A DNA stretch of 64,000 nt from the IMG/VR virus record IMGVR_UViG_3300032770_000001, positions 251,931 to 315,930 of that record; one strand, given 5' to 3'. Made by a program: the position numbers and the translations under genes. Shown here piece by piece: positions 23,113-31,801 of the stretch; the stretch's first letter is position 1, and each line of letters opens with the position of its first letter. Below the pieces are notes generated by a model. That model ran no database searches and had not been told where the DNA came from. It was given only the letters and a program-made list of their open reading frames with translations. Source of the stretch: a virus.

Positions 23113-23394
23113 ATGAATGCTTATGTTCTCACCCAGATGGAGATGACGGGCGATGGTGAACAAGCTCACGTCGTCACGCGCAACCGCAGCGTTACGTTTG
23201 ATGTCGAGAAGGCTCAGGCATGGGCGAATCAAGGTGTCGATTTCGATTACGAAACCTTCGACATCACCACCGAGTCTATCGTCGCCGACGCGACCGGGCA
23301 ACTCTCTCAAGCCATCGGTGAGGTCAAACAGCAAGCCATCGACTTGGGACAGGCATTCGATGAGGTAAATCGTTTGATCCGGGAGTTGAAATGA
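23113..23394 (+). CDS. hypothetical protein (93 aa)
   Basis: ATG at 23113 preferred over 23107 because it sits six bases after the -10, as at 49002 and 59516. The C-terminal half is helical with heptads ('QLSQAIGEVKQQAIDLGQAF'). Function unknown. Confidence 0.72.
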   Translation: MNAYVLTQMEMTGDGEQAHVVTRNRSVTFDVEKAQAWANQGVDFDYETFDITTESIVADATGQLSQAIGEVKQQAIDLGQAFDEVNRLIRELK

Positions 23395-23606
23395 GAACTG
23401 CGTGGGCAATCCTCTTCACCTTCGGAATTTTCCTCGCCGTCGCTGCCGTCCTGTTCATGATGGGCTTCGGCGCTTCCCGGTTGCCGGGCCCAGTCGGTGA
23501 CCCCTTCTATTTCCGGCGTCGTAAAGCCGGGAATATTCTCTTCGGCATCGGCCTCATCTGCATCACGATCTCAGCGGCAATCATTTCTTTCGGGGTGCCG
23601 CGATGA
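23391..23606 (+). CDS. two-pass membrane protein (71 aa)
   Basis: ATGA overlap. Membrane segments about 4-27 and 47-68, joined by a basic loop with 'FYFRRRKAG'. Function unknown. Confidence 0.72.
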   Translation: MRTAWAILFTFGIFLAVAAVLFMMGFGASRLPGPVGDPFYFRRRKAGNILFGIGLICITISAAIISFGVPR

Positions 23607-23776
23607 GTTTCGCACGCCAAAAACTTCTTGAAGTCAAGAAAGAGTTCGGCGAACTCGTGAAGGTACTTCACGACGATTGCGTATGCGTGCGTCCAGAATG
23701 CGGATGCGAAACATCTCGTCCGATTAACCGTATCCATGATCTGATCCAAGAACTTGAGGGAGAAATCCATGAGTAA
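23603..23776 (+). CDS. small helical Cys protein (57 aa)
   Basis: ATGA overlap. Two helices flank 'CVCVRPECGCE', four closely spaced Cys, so a small zinc hairpin. Overlaps the next gene by eight bases. Confidence 0.65.
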   Translation: MSFARQKLLEVKKEFGELVKVLHDDCVCVRPECGCETSRPINRIHDLIQELEGEIHE

Positions 23777-24512
23777 ACGCAAAGGAAACGTCCACCCGAT
23801 TCTCGATCAGTTCGGTGAGAAACTTTCGCCGTTCTCATTCGACCGCCTGTACGGTGAGGAGAAGTATCGCCTCCAGAACATGGTGCTCAACATGGCGGAT
23901 TTCCCGGCTGAGTACGAAGAGGGTGTCGATCAGGTGTTCTCGATCTATGCCGACCGTGCGCACACACAATGGTGGGCTGCCGCAAGTCTGGTGGAAAGTA
24001 CGTCATCCGGCGATGCGTGGTTTAACGGCGTCTCGCATGACGACTTCCTGAAATTCGCAGGCAAGCTGTTCGGCGCTCTGAACAACCACCGCAAGTGCAC
24101 CGGGGACGCTCTCACCTACAAAGCGTACCAGTACGCAAACGAATACGAACTCCGCTACAAGGAACTCTACGGCTCCATCGCCCTATCGGGTATGTGGCGT
24201 GGGCGCGAGGACGAGTTTGAAGGTGATGAGTACCGCCGTTTCCTCGACCTGAGCATTGCGACTGACAAGTGGGCACAGAAGCAGGCGATGGAGGAAGTCG
24301 TACCATTGCCCATCACCGGGGCACTGATGATCCGCATGACCAACGTATCGAGCGGCTATCCCTGCCCGGTGCTCATCGGCGTGATCCAGAAATCGAAGCT
24401 GCCGCGATACAATGGCGGCGGGCCGCTGATCGAATACCCGAAGATGCGCTACGGTATGGACATCTACGGTGGGCATCTGGACGAGTTAGAAGGTTTCTAC
24501 CGGAGGGGTTAA
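23769..24512 (+). CDS. hypothetical protein (247 aa)
   Basis: Starts 'MSKRKGNVHPILDQFGEKLS'. Soluble, mixed fold, no Cys cluster. One of the larger unknowns of the region. RBS GAGGGAG inside the preceding gene. Confidence 0.75.
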   Translation: MSKRKGNVHPILDQFGEKLSPFSFDRLYGEEKYRLQNMVLNMADFPAEYEEGVDQVFSIYADRAHTQWWAAASLVESTSSGDAWFNGVSHDDFLKFAGKLFGALNNHRKCTGDALTYKAYQYANEYELRYKELYGSIALSGMWRGREDEFEGDEYRRFLDLSIATDKWAQKQAMEEVVPLPITGALMIRMTNVSSGYPCPVLIGVIQKSKLPRYNGGGPLIEYPKMRYGMDIYGGHLDELEGFYRRG

Positions 24513-24513
24513 A

Positions 24514-24714
24514 TTGTTCCGATTCTTCGCTCTTTCGCTGATCTATCTGATTTTGATTTTCATCGCCCTCCCCCTGTGGTTGGAGGCGTTGCTGACACAC
24601 AACCATCAGGAGTTGTGGTGGGCGAGTGTCGTAATCATCGCCGGACTTTTATCGTTGCCGTTCGAGTGGCAGCGTGCGAAAAAGGTCGGAATTATTGGCT
24701 GGCGTCCTCGGTAG
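24514..24714 (+). CDS. two-pass membrane protein (66 aa)
   Basis: TTG start behind GGAGGGG. Hydrophobic segments about 2-27 and 33-49, basic tail 'WQRAKKVGIIGWRPR'. Function unknown. Confidence 0.68.
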   Translation: MFRFFALSLIYLILIFIALPLWLEALLTHNHQELWWASVVIIAGLLSLPFEWQRAKKVGIIGWRPR

Positions 24715-24717
24715 GGA

Positions 24718-24726
24718 TGGTATAAT
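24718..24726 (+). promoter_or_regulatory. extended -10 promoter
   Basis: TGG-TATAAT (24718-24726), 17 bases before the ATG at 24744, with GGAGG between. No convincing -35 or CCTANCC box upstream. Confidence 0.45.
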
Positions 24727-24743
24727 CTGGCTGGAGGAAACGT

Positions 24744-25010
24744 ATGGAGATAGCCGAAGCATACCGCGACACCCGCGAGTTGACGCCGGAACTTCTGCTT
24801 GAACTCACGCAGTCGTATGAGTACCATGAAACCGACATGCACACCGGGTATCACACCGATTTGTGCGTAACCGAACGGGATATCGAGGTCATGGCTGAGT
24901 CGATGAAGAGCATCCTGTTCTTCGTGACGCCTGCATGTATGAGAGCGGCGATGGAACTGGCGCGGGATCGAGGTAAGCTGATCGGCAGCCGCCGTTGGCT
25001 TAAGGAATAA
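24744..25010 (+). CDS. hypothetical protein (88 aa)
   Basis: Starts 'MEIAEAYRDTRELTPELLLE'; helical, with 'HETDMHTGYHTDLC' rich in His. RBS CTGGAGG. Function unknown. Confidence 0.72.
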   Translation: MEIAEAYRDTRELTPELLLELTQSYEYHETDMHTGYHTDLCVTERDIEVMAESMKSILFFVTPACMRAAMELARDRGKLIGSRRWLKE

Positions 25011-25011
25011 C

Positions 25012-25233
25012 ATGGCAAACATCAGCGAGGTCGGTCGCGACATCGGCTCCATGCTGTTCGGTCTGGGTGTGGCGATGGCCGTTGGCACCATAGCGGGGCT
25101 GCTTTTCTATCGGGCATACCCGGCGTTCGGGTCTGGCAATGCGGTAGGAATCGGTTTTGTGCTCGGCGGCGGTGCGGGGCTGGCTCTCGGTTCCCTGACA
25201 TGGATGTTCATTCAATGGTCGAACAAGGAATAG
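25012..25233 (+). CDS. glycine-rich two-pass membrane protein (73 aa)
   Basis: Membrane segments about 12-32 and 44-65 packed with Gly and Ala ('LGGGAGLALGS'), suggesting helix-helix packing. Function unknown. Confidence 0.7.
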   Translation: MANISEVGRDIGSMLFGLGVAMAVGTIAGLLFYRAYPAFGSGNAVGIGFVLGGGAGLALGSLTWMFIQWSNKE

Positions 25234-25235
25234 CG

Positions 25236-25484
25236 ATGGCTCAGATGCGAGTAGCGAGGAACGGCTGGATCGACGATCAGGGGCGCGTTCTTGCTCTGTT
25301 CGGCAATCCGGATGCCTCCCAGTTTCTTTTCGACCTTCTAACCGACGAACAGGCACAAAAGTTTCTGGAGTTCATGAAAGAAAACGCCTTCGTCCGGCAA
25401 CAGGTTTGCTCTGAATGCCAGACCGAACTGTTCGCCGGAAACAACATCTGCCCCAAGTGTGGGCTCGACAACGAGGACAAGTAA
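25236..25484 (+). CDS. C-terminal zinc-ribbon protein (82 aa)
   Basis: ATG two bases after the previous stop. Residues about 58-78 are a zinc ribbon, 'CSECQTELFAGNNICPKCG'. The N-terminal part looks like a small alpha/beta domain. Possible nucleic-acid binder. Confidence 0.72.
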   Translation: MAQMRVARNGWIDDQGRVLALFGNPDASQFLFDLLTDEQAQKFLEFMKENAFVRQQVCSECQTELFAGNNICPKCGLDNEDK

Positions 25485-25681
25485 TGGCGATGGAAGGCTG
25501 GAACTGGATACACGGCTCCCCAAAGTGGCACTATTTCTTGGAAGATGGTCGAGCGATTTGTCGTAAGTGGATGACGTTTGGTGATAACTCCGACGCTCAG
25601 CAGGGCAACGATACCAGCCCGGACAATTGCAAAGCGTGCCGGAAGGCTCTGGAGAAGAGGGCGGCAAAGGCGGCGAAATGA
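25484..25681 (+). CDS. hypothetical protein (65 aa)
   Basis: TAATG overlap. Trp/His-rich start ('MAMEGWNWIHGSPKWHYF') then 'CKACRKALEKRAAKAAK'. The pattern W-H-Y-F...C...C-x2-C recurs in phage mini zinc proteins. Confidence 0.68.
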   Translation: MAMEGWNWIHGSPKWHYFLEDGRAICRKWMTFGDNSDAQQGNDTSPDNCKACRKALEKRAAKAAK

Positions 25682-25986
25682 AGCAGACGCAAATTCAGGA
25701 AATGTCGCGGATGCGAAAAGCAGTCGAACTTGCCGAGCAGAACTTGGCTCGGAAGCGCACGTCTCTCATTATCCTGCGGAACAAATGCGATCACCGCTTC
25801 TCCAATCGCCGGAGCGCAATGAAAGTCATGTCCACGCACAACGACCGCACTTGCGGGGGCTGGAAAGAGTGTGCTGTCTGTGCCGGAGAACTACCGGAGA
25901 CCTTCGTCGAGGTCTGTCGCATCTGTCAACATCATGGCGAAGAATTCAGGGAACAACCGCCGCTGGCAAAACCAATCAGGCTGTAA
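25678..25986 (+). CDS. coiled-coil plus zinc-site protein (102 aa)
   Basis: ATGA overlap. An N-terminal helix about residues 1-35, then Cys/His positions 'CDHRF', 'CGGWKECAVCAG', 'CRICQHHG'. Resembles small phage adaptors. Function unknown. Confidence 0.7.
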   Translation: MKQTQIQEMSRMRKAVELAEQNLARKRTSLIILRNKCDHRFSNRRSAMKVMSTHNDRTCGGWKECAVCAGELPETFVEVCRICQHHGEEFREQPPLAKPIRL

Positions 25987-25995
25987 GGGGGATTT

Positions 25996-26940
25996 ATGGG
26001 AACAAGGGCGAAAATCGCGGCAACCGCGAAGCTGGCGAAAAAGGGCAATACTCTGGTCTATGAGAACCGGAAGCAAGACCCGATTCGTTGGGATATTTCT
26101 ACGCCGGAACTTCGGGCGAAAGGTTTTCTCGAACTGTTCGAGTTCCTCAAGCGAACATGGAAGGTTTATACCTGCGGCTTCTGGGGAACGTCCGACCGCG
26201 AGAAGATCGTGCAGAAAGATTTGTATCAGCAGGCGTGCGCAGGAGACGCCAAAGCAGCCGAGAAGTTGCTGACCATGCGCATCGACTATGAGTACGAAAA
26301 CTGGTACATCCTCGACGCTCCGGCTGCCGCCAAGGGTGAACCCAAGAAGGTGCTGGCACGCCGTTCAAACCCGGTCTACGTAAAAGACATTCGCCGTCAG
26401 GATTCCTCCGGACGCTACTCGTTCGAGTTGAGCAATGGGGAAGAGATCGAGATGATGTATGTCCCGGTCAACACGACCCGTCAGAATTGGGAGAACGGTT
26501 GGCTGATCCATCACTTCCTGATCGACAGTTTCTACGAGAAGCTTGGTCGTGACAAGGACAACGAGAAACTGGTTGAGGAACTCCTGTCGCACATGAACTA
26601 CATGCGCATGACCCTCTACTACACTCTGCATCCGGAGCAGATGCCTCTCGGCAAGTCGCTTCCGATCTGGCAGAACCGTTCCATCTCGGCGGCTGAGGGA
26701 CTGATCGAGCGTCATGGCGGCAACCCGGTCGAGAAGTTGAAGGACAAAAAGGTTCGCCCGACCGATCTCCAGAAGGCGCAGAACGCCGTCAGCGGCTTAA
26801 TTCTCCAATTGGAGAGCCTGATTGGTTGCGTAAAGCGCATCAAGCAGGGCAAGTATGATCTGGACACCTTCCACGATCACGATCTGAGCCGTTACGAGGA
26901 GAAGATCGAGGAAATCAAGAAGGGCATGATCGAGGACTAA
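25996..26940 (+). CDS. hypothetical protein (314 aa)
   Basis: Large soluble protein, basic N-terminus, helical C-terminal half with charged heptads ('YEEKIEEIKKGMIED'). RBS AGGGGG. No motif assignable; not a recognisable enzyme. Confidence 0.78.
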   Translation: MGTRAKIAATAKLAKKGNTLVYENRKQDPIRWDISTPELRAKGFLELFEFLKRTWKVYTCGFWGTSDREKIVQKDLYQQACAGDAKAAEKLLTMRIDYEYENWYILDAPAAAKGEPKKVLARRSNPVYVKDIRRQDSSGRYSFELSNGEEIEMMYVPVNTTRQNWENGWLIHHFLIDSFYEKLGRDKDNEKLVEELLSHMNYMRMTLYYTLHPEQMPLGKSLPIWQNRSISAAEGLIERHGGNPVEKLKDKKVRPTDLQKAQNAVSGLILQLESLIGCVKRIKQGKYDLDTFHDHDLSRYEEKIEEIKKGMIED

Positions 26941-27152
26941 TGCCGGACCGGAAGTACGAGCCTCGCGATTTCGTGATTGTCCGTGTCTCCAAGAAGCGGT
27001 GGAGAATTGCAGTCCTCCGGCTATCCGGGGAGAAGCTGCAAGCGGACTACATCACCGGGAAGTTCAAGTCGCAGGCCCGTGCTGCCGAAGCACTGAAAAC
27101 GTGGAACAACAGTGCGTATGGCATTCAATACGGAGAATACGCGGAGGCATGA
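26940..27152 (+). CDS. small basic protein (70 aa)
   Basis: TAATG overlap. Starts 'MPDRKYEPRDFVIVRVSKKR'; short beta strands followed by a helix ('SQARAAEALKTW'), similar in outline to AP2/DUF-type small DNA-binding domains. Tentative. Confidence 0.68.
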   Translation: MPDRKYEPRDFVIVRVSKKRWRIAVLRLSGEKLQADYITGKFKSQARAAEALKTWNNSAYGIQYGEYAEA

Positions 27153-27153
27153 T

Positions 27154-27720
27154 ATGGGTCTTTTTCCGAGCAACATGATCGCAGAAGAAGTTAATGGCGG
27201 CGTCAAGGTGTTCGCCAACGTCGCACGTCGCATCGCACGCGACAACCCGGAGTATCCCTACAAGTCTGTCCTCCTGCCTGAGGCTCCGCAGATCGTCGAG
27301 GAAGTCAAGAAGATCATCATTGGAGAATTGATTGAGGCTGGCATTCCGCACAAAATGAATGGCGAAGGCGTATGCGGGATGTTCGACATGTCTTTTGACG
27401 ACGTAGAAAGTCTCCGTATGTCCAACGGCTACTTCCCGGAAGTTCCGTCGAAGCTGATCGGTTTTTACAACAAGTGGAAATTTGAGCGACGTTGGTATTA
27501 CTATGTAGCAGAGGGTGCCGGAATCCCTCCGGAATTCGCCATCCCGTTCGACAAAGAATGGGGTCGTCAGGTCAGAGTTCACGGTGACTGCGGTTGCCGT
27601 GGGGCGGAATTTTGGGGAGAAGGCTTCGGGATCGACATGTATCACATCGATACTCCCGCAGGTTTGAAAGCATTCATCGGGCTCCTCGATAAGGTTTACA
27701 AACCACATCCGCGAGAGTAA
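27154..27720 (+). CDS. hypothetical protein (188 aa)
   Basis: ATG behind GGAGG. Contains 'VHGDCGCRGAEFWGEGFGID' (three Cys nearby). Mixed fold, no membrane segment. Function unknown. Confidence 0.75.
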   Translation: MGLFPSNMIAEEVNGGVKVFANVARRIARDNPEYPYKSVLLPEAPQIVEEVKKIIIGELIEAGIPHKMNGEGVCGMFDMSFDDVESLRMSNGYFPEVPSKLIGFYNKWKFERRWYYYVAEGAGIPPEFAIPFDKEWGRQVRVHGDCGCRGAEFWGEGFGIDMYHIDTPAGLKAFIGLLDKVYKPHPRE

Positions 27721-27721
27721 C

Positions 27722-27967
27722 GTGAAGCTGTCTAAGATCGGTATAGGTGCAATGATCGTCGCCGCTGGCGGCGGTGTCCTCTGGTTAATCTCCCACTGCA
27801 ATCACAAATTCACCCGCCCGTTCAGCAACACCCCGTGGCGTCGAAAGCAGACCTACGTGGTATGCATCAAATGCGGCGGGGAGTACGAGTACGACGCTGA
27901 ACTCATGGAAGTCGGCAAACGGCTACCGAATATCGTTGACTCGGCTCCGAAACATACCGTAATCTAG
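27722..27967 (+). CDS. membrane-anchored zinc-type protein (81 aa)
   Basis: GTG start one base after the previous stop. One membrane segment (about 6-24) followed by 'HCNHKFTRPF' and 'VVCIKCGGEYEYD', a Cys/His set. Function unknown. Confidence 0.7.
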   Translation: MKLSKIGIGAMIVAAGGGVLWLISHCNHKFTRPFSNTPWRRKQTYVVCIKCGGEYEYDAELMEVGKRLPNIVDSAPKHTVI

Positions 27968-27971
27968 GGAC

Positions 27972-28379
27972 ATGTTTCCCACAATCAACATCCCCCAAGC
28001 ACTCAGCGTCTATGACGATCTGGTTAAGGCGTACTACGGAGACAACCGCTACGGCGGTAACGTTGCTGAAATCTATGCCAGCCGTTGCACGGAGTACAGC
28101 GCCTCGATCTACTGTGCAGTCGGAGCCGCTGACCTTCACAAAGATGGGTTTCTTTACGACGCTCTGTTAGAGTTCACCAAGAGCGCCGGGGACAACCTGT
28201 TCTCGATCATCGAACTGTTTAAGCAGCACTACCCGGACGCCAAAGTCCATATTCAAGGGTGGGTGGGGCCGAAGAGTCGCGAAGTCTGGCGCATTCCCCG
28301 TATCGGATTACGGGGCGGATTCAACCATCGAGTTCATGTCCGGGTCACGCATCCGGGTCAGAAAATCCACGGCGAATGA
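27972..28379 (+). CDS. hypothetical protein (135 aa)
   Basis: Starts 'MFPTINIPQALSVYDDLVKA'. Mixed alpha/beta, C-terminus basic. Function unknown. ATGA overlap with the next gene. Confidence 0.72.
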   Translation: MFPTINIPQALSVYDDLVKAYYGDNRYGGNVAEIYASRCTEYSASIYCAVGAADLHKDGFLYDALLEFTKSAGDNLFSIIELFKQHYPDAKVHIQGWVGPKSREVWRIPRIGLRGGFNHRVHVRVTHPGQKIHGE

Positions 28380-28621
28380 TCTGGCTGGCAAATGTTGCTC
28401 TCTTTCTCGCGCTCTGGCTGATCGGGAGAAAAACCTTCCGAACGGGCTATACTTTGGGCGTAATCGGGAGTATCCTGTACGCAGTGGTTTCGATTCAGAT
28501 TCATCGTTGGGATTTTGCGTCATTCAACATAGCGATGACCCTGCTTAATGGGTGGAATTTATGTCAGAACTGGAACAAGACTGGAAAGACCGCTGTGACA
28601 AAATCGGAGTTGATCCCTTGA
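28376..28621 (+). CDS. three-segment membrane protein (81 aa)
   Basis: ATGA overlap. Hydrophobic segments about 2-16, 24-41 and 46-60. Its end overlaps the next gene by 61 bases. Function unknown. Confidence 0.68.
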   Translation: MIWLANVALFLALWLIGRKTFRTGYTLGVIGSILYAVVSIQIHRWDFASFNIAMTLLNGWNLCQNWNKTGKTAVTKSELIP

Positions 28622-29082
28622 CGACATCAGGAACCCCGCAAGATCAAATGATGTTCCCGGAGAAGGCGACCTATGAGGTAATGCCTTCGCGAGAGCCGCA
28701 GAAAGAACCTCGCAAGCTAGAATTTCTATTCGCTGACGTTATGGGCGTCTGGTATTCCGCCCCGGAGACGTGGGTGCGCATGGATGGCTCCGAGAAAAAG
28801 CATGTAGAGCCGGGTCAGATCGGACTGCACATCAAGTGGGGAGCCAAGAACTACGGCTTCGGCGAGTACATCGTGCGGTTCATGACGGACGGTACGATCA
28901 AGGTGCATGACGAGTATGGCGGGCCGAATTTCTCGCAACAGCTTTTCGCATTCATCGGTGAACAGATTGCCAAAGGCGAACACGACCGCGAGAGAGACGC
29001 GAAGGAAACAAAATCGCTGGCAGAACTAGCGAAGGAAGTCGAAGAATCGAATGAAGGTTCTGGAACAACTCAAGGCGAATAA
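28561..29082 (+). CDS. hypothetical protein (173 aa)
   Basis: ATG chosen behind GGTGGA. Acidic; central domain about 45-145, low-complexity acidic tail ('EVEESNEGSGTTQGE'). It overlaps the nucleotidyltransferase gene by 32 bases. Function unknown. Confidence 0.72.
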   Translation: MSELEQDWKDRCDKIGVDPLTTSGTPQDQMMFPEKATYEVMPSREPQKEPRKLEFLFADVMGVWYSAPETWVRMDGSEKKHVEPGQIGLHIKWGAKNYGFGEYIVRFMTDGTIKVHDEYGGPNFSQQLFAFIGEQIAKGEHDRERDAKETKSLAELAKEVEESNEGSGTTQGE

Positions 29083-29989
29083 GTTCCCCTACGCGGGGAA
29101 CCTGATCCACCTGTTCAAGGCTGGCTCCGAACTCCACGGTGCCAAGGTCGAGGGCAAGCAGGATGAGGATTGGATGGGTGTGTACGTCGAGAGCCCCAAC
29201 ATGGTGATTGGGCTGGACGAATACCCCCACTACGTTTGGTCATCGGCTGGCGACCACGACAAGAACAAGCCGGGGGACATGGACATCACTCTTTACAGCC
29301 TGCGCAAGTGGGTCAAGCTGGCGTGCACGGGGAATCCTACGATCCTCGGCTGCCTGTTCGCTCCCAATGTGCTGGATAACGCGCATTGGAGCAAGGTTGT
29401 GGCGAAGAAGGATTTGTTCCTCGCCAAGTCCGTGGCTGAGCCGTTCCATGGTTTCGCCGATCAGCAGCTTAAGCGGGTGCTCGGCGAGAAGGGCAAGGGC
29501 AAGCATGGTCAGCGTCCCGAACTGGAGCAGAAGTTTGGGTACGACACTAAGGCTGCCATGCACGTGCTGCGGCTCCTCGGTGAGGGCGTGGAATTGTTGA
29601 TGGCGGGTAAGATCACCTATCCTCGTCCCAACACCAAGATTCTGATTGACTGTCGGCAGGGCAAGTTTGATTTGCCGTCTGTCAAGGGAATGGCGGATAT
29701 TCTCTTTGCCGATCTCGAACGGGCTCGACGCGAATCCGGACTGCCGGAGGAGTGCGACCGTGCGGGAGCTTCTCAGTTCTTGACGGATTTCTACCTTGAC
29801 TACTGGCAGCAACAGGAATCGCAGATGAACCGCGTTCTAGCGAAGGGAGTAAATCTTGCTTCCCGCTGGATCGCGGGACACCTGCGCGTGTGCCCTCTGA
29901 CTGACGGTCATCCGGCGTGGGAAGAGTGGAAGGAAGAAGATGTCGTGAAGATCGCCATGATCGATTTGGCGATGCGGAGCAGTGAATGA
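29051..29989 (+). CDS. predicted nucleotidyltransferase (DNA polymerase beta superfamily, RlaP-like)
   Basis: 312 aa. 'FKAGSELHGAKVEGKQDEDWMGV' (split around residues 24-46) carries the G-S then D-x-D arrangement of this superfamily, with DEDW as metal ligands. The following helical region ('GYDTKAAMHVLRLLGEGVEL') matches phage RlaP-type proteins. Such enzymes transfer a nucleotide to an unknown acceptor, RNA ends in some relatives. In a phage with many tRNAs a tRNA or RNA repair role is plausible but unproven. Confidence 0.8.
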   Translation: MKVLEQLKANKFPYAGNLIHLFKAGSELHGAKVEGKQDEDWMGVYVESPNMVIGLDEYPHYVWSSAGDHDKNKPGDMDITLYSLRKWVKLACTGNPTILGCLFAPNVLDNAHWSKVVAKKDLFLAKSVAEPFHGFADQQLKRVLGEKGKGKHGQRPELEQKFGYDTKAAMHVLRLLGEGVELLMAGKITYPRPNTKILIDCRQGKFDLPSVKGMADILFADLERARRESGLPEECDRAGASQFLTDFYLDYWQQQESQMNRVLAKGVNLASRWIAGHLRVCPLTDGHPAWEEWKEEDVVKIAMIDLAMRSSE

Positions 29990-30153
29990 ACAACGTCTAC
30001 ATCCCCGTATCCAGCGACACCATCGTGAAGATGGACGAACGCGGACTGCCGATGATAACGACCATCAGTCGGTTCAAAGCACCGTGCGAAGGGCCGGATT
30101 GCTGGATGTGCAAATCACTCAAGGAAAATAAAGATGGCGGCGATTCAAGGTAA
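29986..30153 (+). CDS. small Cys protein (55 aa)
   Basis: ATGA overlap. Ends in 'CEGPDCWMCKSLKENKDGGD', three Cys. Overlaps the next gene by 20 bases. Function unknown. Confidence 0.62.
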   Translation: MNNVYIPVSSDTIVKMDERGLPMITTISRFKAPCEGPDCWMCKSLKENKDGGDSR

Positions 30154-30358
30154 TACGGTTTGGAACAACCGGGGAAGTAGCTGGGACTTCGAGAACAATT
30201 CCGACGCATGGCAGGCTTACGGTTTGATCTGCGACTATGAAGCCTACATCAACGATCTGATTGCTGCTGGTATCGTCGAGGTTCATCGTGGTGAGGCTAT
30301 CTCGACCGAGATCAAACATCATCCCTTCGAGCGGCGAGAATCTGATGTACGAGTGTGA
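30134..30358 (+). CDS. hypothetical protein (74 aa)
   Basis: Starts 'MAAIQGNTVWNNRGSSWDFE'. Trp/Asn-rich, acidic. Function unknown. Confidence 0.65.
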   Translation: MAAIQGNTVWNNRGSSWDFENNSDAWQAYGLICDYEAYINDLIAAGIVEVHRGEAISTEIKHHPFERRESDVRV

Positions 30359-30545
30359 CGGCGGCGAAGTAGTCGTTAAGGACTGCAATGAGGGGCGCTT
30401 CCGCCTCGGAGGTCTGCTCGACTTCCATACATGGCGATGCGAGGACGTGTACGTTTGGCCGAACTCATGGGGTGATCGCACAATTACCGAACGTTGCCGG
30501 GTCTGCGGAGCCGAGCGTCAGTATGATCTTCCCGGAGGGCCGTAG
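30345..30545 (+). CDS. small Cys-containing protein (66 aa)
   Basis: Overlaps the previous gene by 14 bases. 'WRCEDVYVW' and 'ERCRVCGAERQYDLPGG' give a possible zinc site. Function unknown. Confidence 0.63.
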   Translation: MYECDGGEVVVKDCNEGRFRLGGLLDFHTWRCEDVYVWPNSWGDRTITERCRVCGAERQYDLPGGP

Positions 30546-30823
30546 TGAGTCACGGCACCTGCTGCCTCTGCGACCGGGAACGAGGCGACATCACCCGGCA
30601 CCATCTGATTCCTCGCACCATGCACAGCAAGAAATGGGTGAAGGAACGTTTCCTCATCACGACCCTGCGGATCACGGTGCCCATGTGTAAGCCCTGTCAC
30701 AAGCAGATTCACGAGTTGATTACTGAAAAAGACATGGCACGGGAGTACAATACTGTGGAAGACCTCAAGGCTCACCCGGAGGTCGCTACTTGGGTCGAGT
30801 GGGTGAGAGACAAGGCATTCTAA
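30545..30823 (+). CDS. HNH endonuclease-like protein
   Basis: 92 aa, GTG start overlapping TAG. 'CCLCDRERGDITRHHLIPR' followed by 'MCKPCHKQIHEL' is the classical HNH zinc-finger nuclease core (His-His, then CxxCH...H). Small stand-alone HNH proteins are frequent in phages; some act as homing endonucleases, others assist packaging. No terminase is adjacent, so homing is more likely. Confidence 0.82.
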   Translation: MSHGTCCLCDRERGDITRHHLIPRTMHSKKWVKERFLITTLRITVPMCKPCHKQIHELITEKDMAREYNTVEDLKAHPEVATWVEWVRDKAF

Positions 30824-31170
30824 TGTGCTTTTTCGCGATGAAGCCGGAACCGAAGGGCGATGATCCCATCCCCTACACCTATTGTCCGCACATCATGACT
30901 GAGTTTGAAGGACGGCCTGTGCTCTGGTCGCGGACTGGCACCATCGGCATGTGCTCGTGCTGCTGGCATTACATGTGCGGCAAGTGCTACAGCCATCACC
31001 CGAAGCCGGAGAACGCGCCTCACGGGATTCTCCCTTGCCATTGGGATACGCGACAGTTTATATTCATGGTTGAACGCTTCGGTGATCTACCTCAGAGCGA
31101 ACAAAGCAGAATTTGGCGAGACCCAGTTGCACGGGCAAAGTTTTACCACGAGACGCCGATAAGGGGCTGA
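30823..31170 (+). CDS. Cys/His-rich protein (115 aa)
   Basis: TAATG overlap. 'YCPHIM', 'CSCCWHYMCGKCYSHHP' and 'CHWDTRQF' make a dense Cys/His cluster. Function unknown. Confidence 0.7.
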   Translation: MCFFAMKPEPKGDDPIPYTYCPHIMTEFEGRPVLWSRTGTIGMCSCCWHYMCGKCYSHHPKPENAPHGILPCHWDTRQFIFMVERFGDLPQSEQSRIWRDPVARAKFYHETPIRG

Positions 31171-31172
31171 TT

Positions 31173-31571
31173 ATGAATTCTTTTGGTCTTAGATTCATTG
31201 CTTTTGTGTTCGTGTTAGCCGTGCTGTTCGGTGCCATCAACGCCAATCGACTTTATGAGTCGCACGTTACGACGACAGCGACGGGACGTGAACCCGTCCA
31301 GCCAGAGCCATACAAAGCGGTGTCCTCGATCTACGTTTGGCATCAACCCCTGAAGGACATGCCCGTGGGCGCACAGGGCTGTTACGAGGTTTTCTACACG
31401 TCAAGCGGAGAGCCGTTTGTTTGGGCGTGGGAAGATTCAGACCCGATCTGCCACACTATCGTCCGGCGTGATAAGGACGGCTGGCACGCCACACAGCAGG
31501 GACCGACAGACCATGAGCAAATCACCGGGTATGTGTCGGTCAGACAGGCTGAGGGCATCCCGATCTCGTAA
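31173..31571 (+). CDS. membrane-anchored or exported protein (132 aa)
   Basis: N-terminal hydrophobic segment (about 6-24) then an extracytoplasmic-type domain with two Cys. Last gene before the second tRNA promoter; TAA is followed by an A/T-rich stretch. Confidence 0.7.
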   Translation: MNSFGLRFIAFVFVLAVLFGAINANRLYESHVTTTATGREPVQPEPYKAVSSIYVWHQPLKDMPVGAQGCYEVFYTSSGEPFVWAWEDSDPICHTIVRRDKDGWHATQQGPTDHEQITGYVSVRQAEGIPIS

Positions 31572-31590
31572 AAAATTTTTTCGATAGTTG

Positions 31591-31620
31591 TTGACAAACC
31601 GACTACCGATATGGTATTAG
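31591..31620 (+). promoter_or_regulatory. strong sigma70-type promoter for the second tRNA unit
   Basis: TTGACA (31591-31596), 18-base spacer ending TGG, -10 TATTAG (31615-31620). Matches the promoter at 18435 in both elements. Confidence 0.75.
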
Positions 31621-31642
31621 TAGTAGTGAGCTTGAGAAATTC

Positions 31643-31738
31643 ATGACCTTCATGACAGCCAAATCGAGCCGAAAGCATCAGCGCCGGAATAATCGCTGGT
31701 TCGGCACGGGTCTGTTCTCTGAAGGGTGGGGCGCTTAA
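31643..31738 (+). CDS. possible leader peptide / small basic protein (31 aa)
   Basis: ATG 22 bases after the -10. Product begins 'MTFMTAKSSRKHQRRNNRWF' and ends 'SEGWGA'. It fills the space between the promoter and the terminator at 31766. Either a short regulatory/leader peptide or a real basic mini-protein. Confidence 0.5.
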   Translation: MTFMTAKSSRKHQRRNNRWFGTGLFSEGWGA

Positions 31739-31765
31739 AGCCTAGAAACCCAAGAGATTAACGAG

Positions 31766-31801
31766 ACCCGGAGCCAAAAGGCTTCGGGTTTTTTGTTTTG
31801 G
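31766..31801 (+). terminator. strong intrinsic terminator
   Basis: ACCCGGAGCC (31766-31775) pairs with GGCTTCGGGT (31780-31789) around AAAA, followed by TTTTTTGTTTTG. It lies between the TTGACA promoter and the first tRNA. Confidence 0.88.
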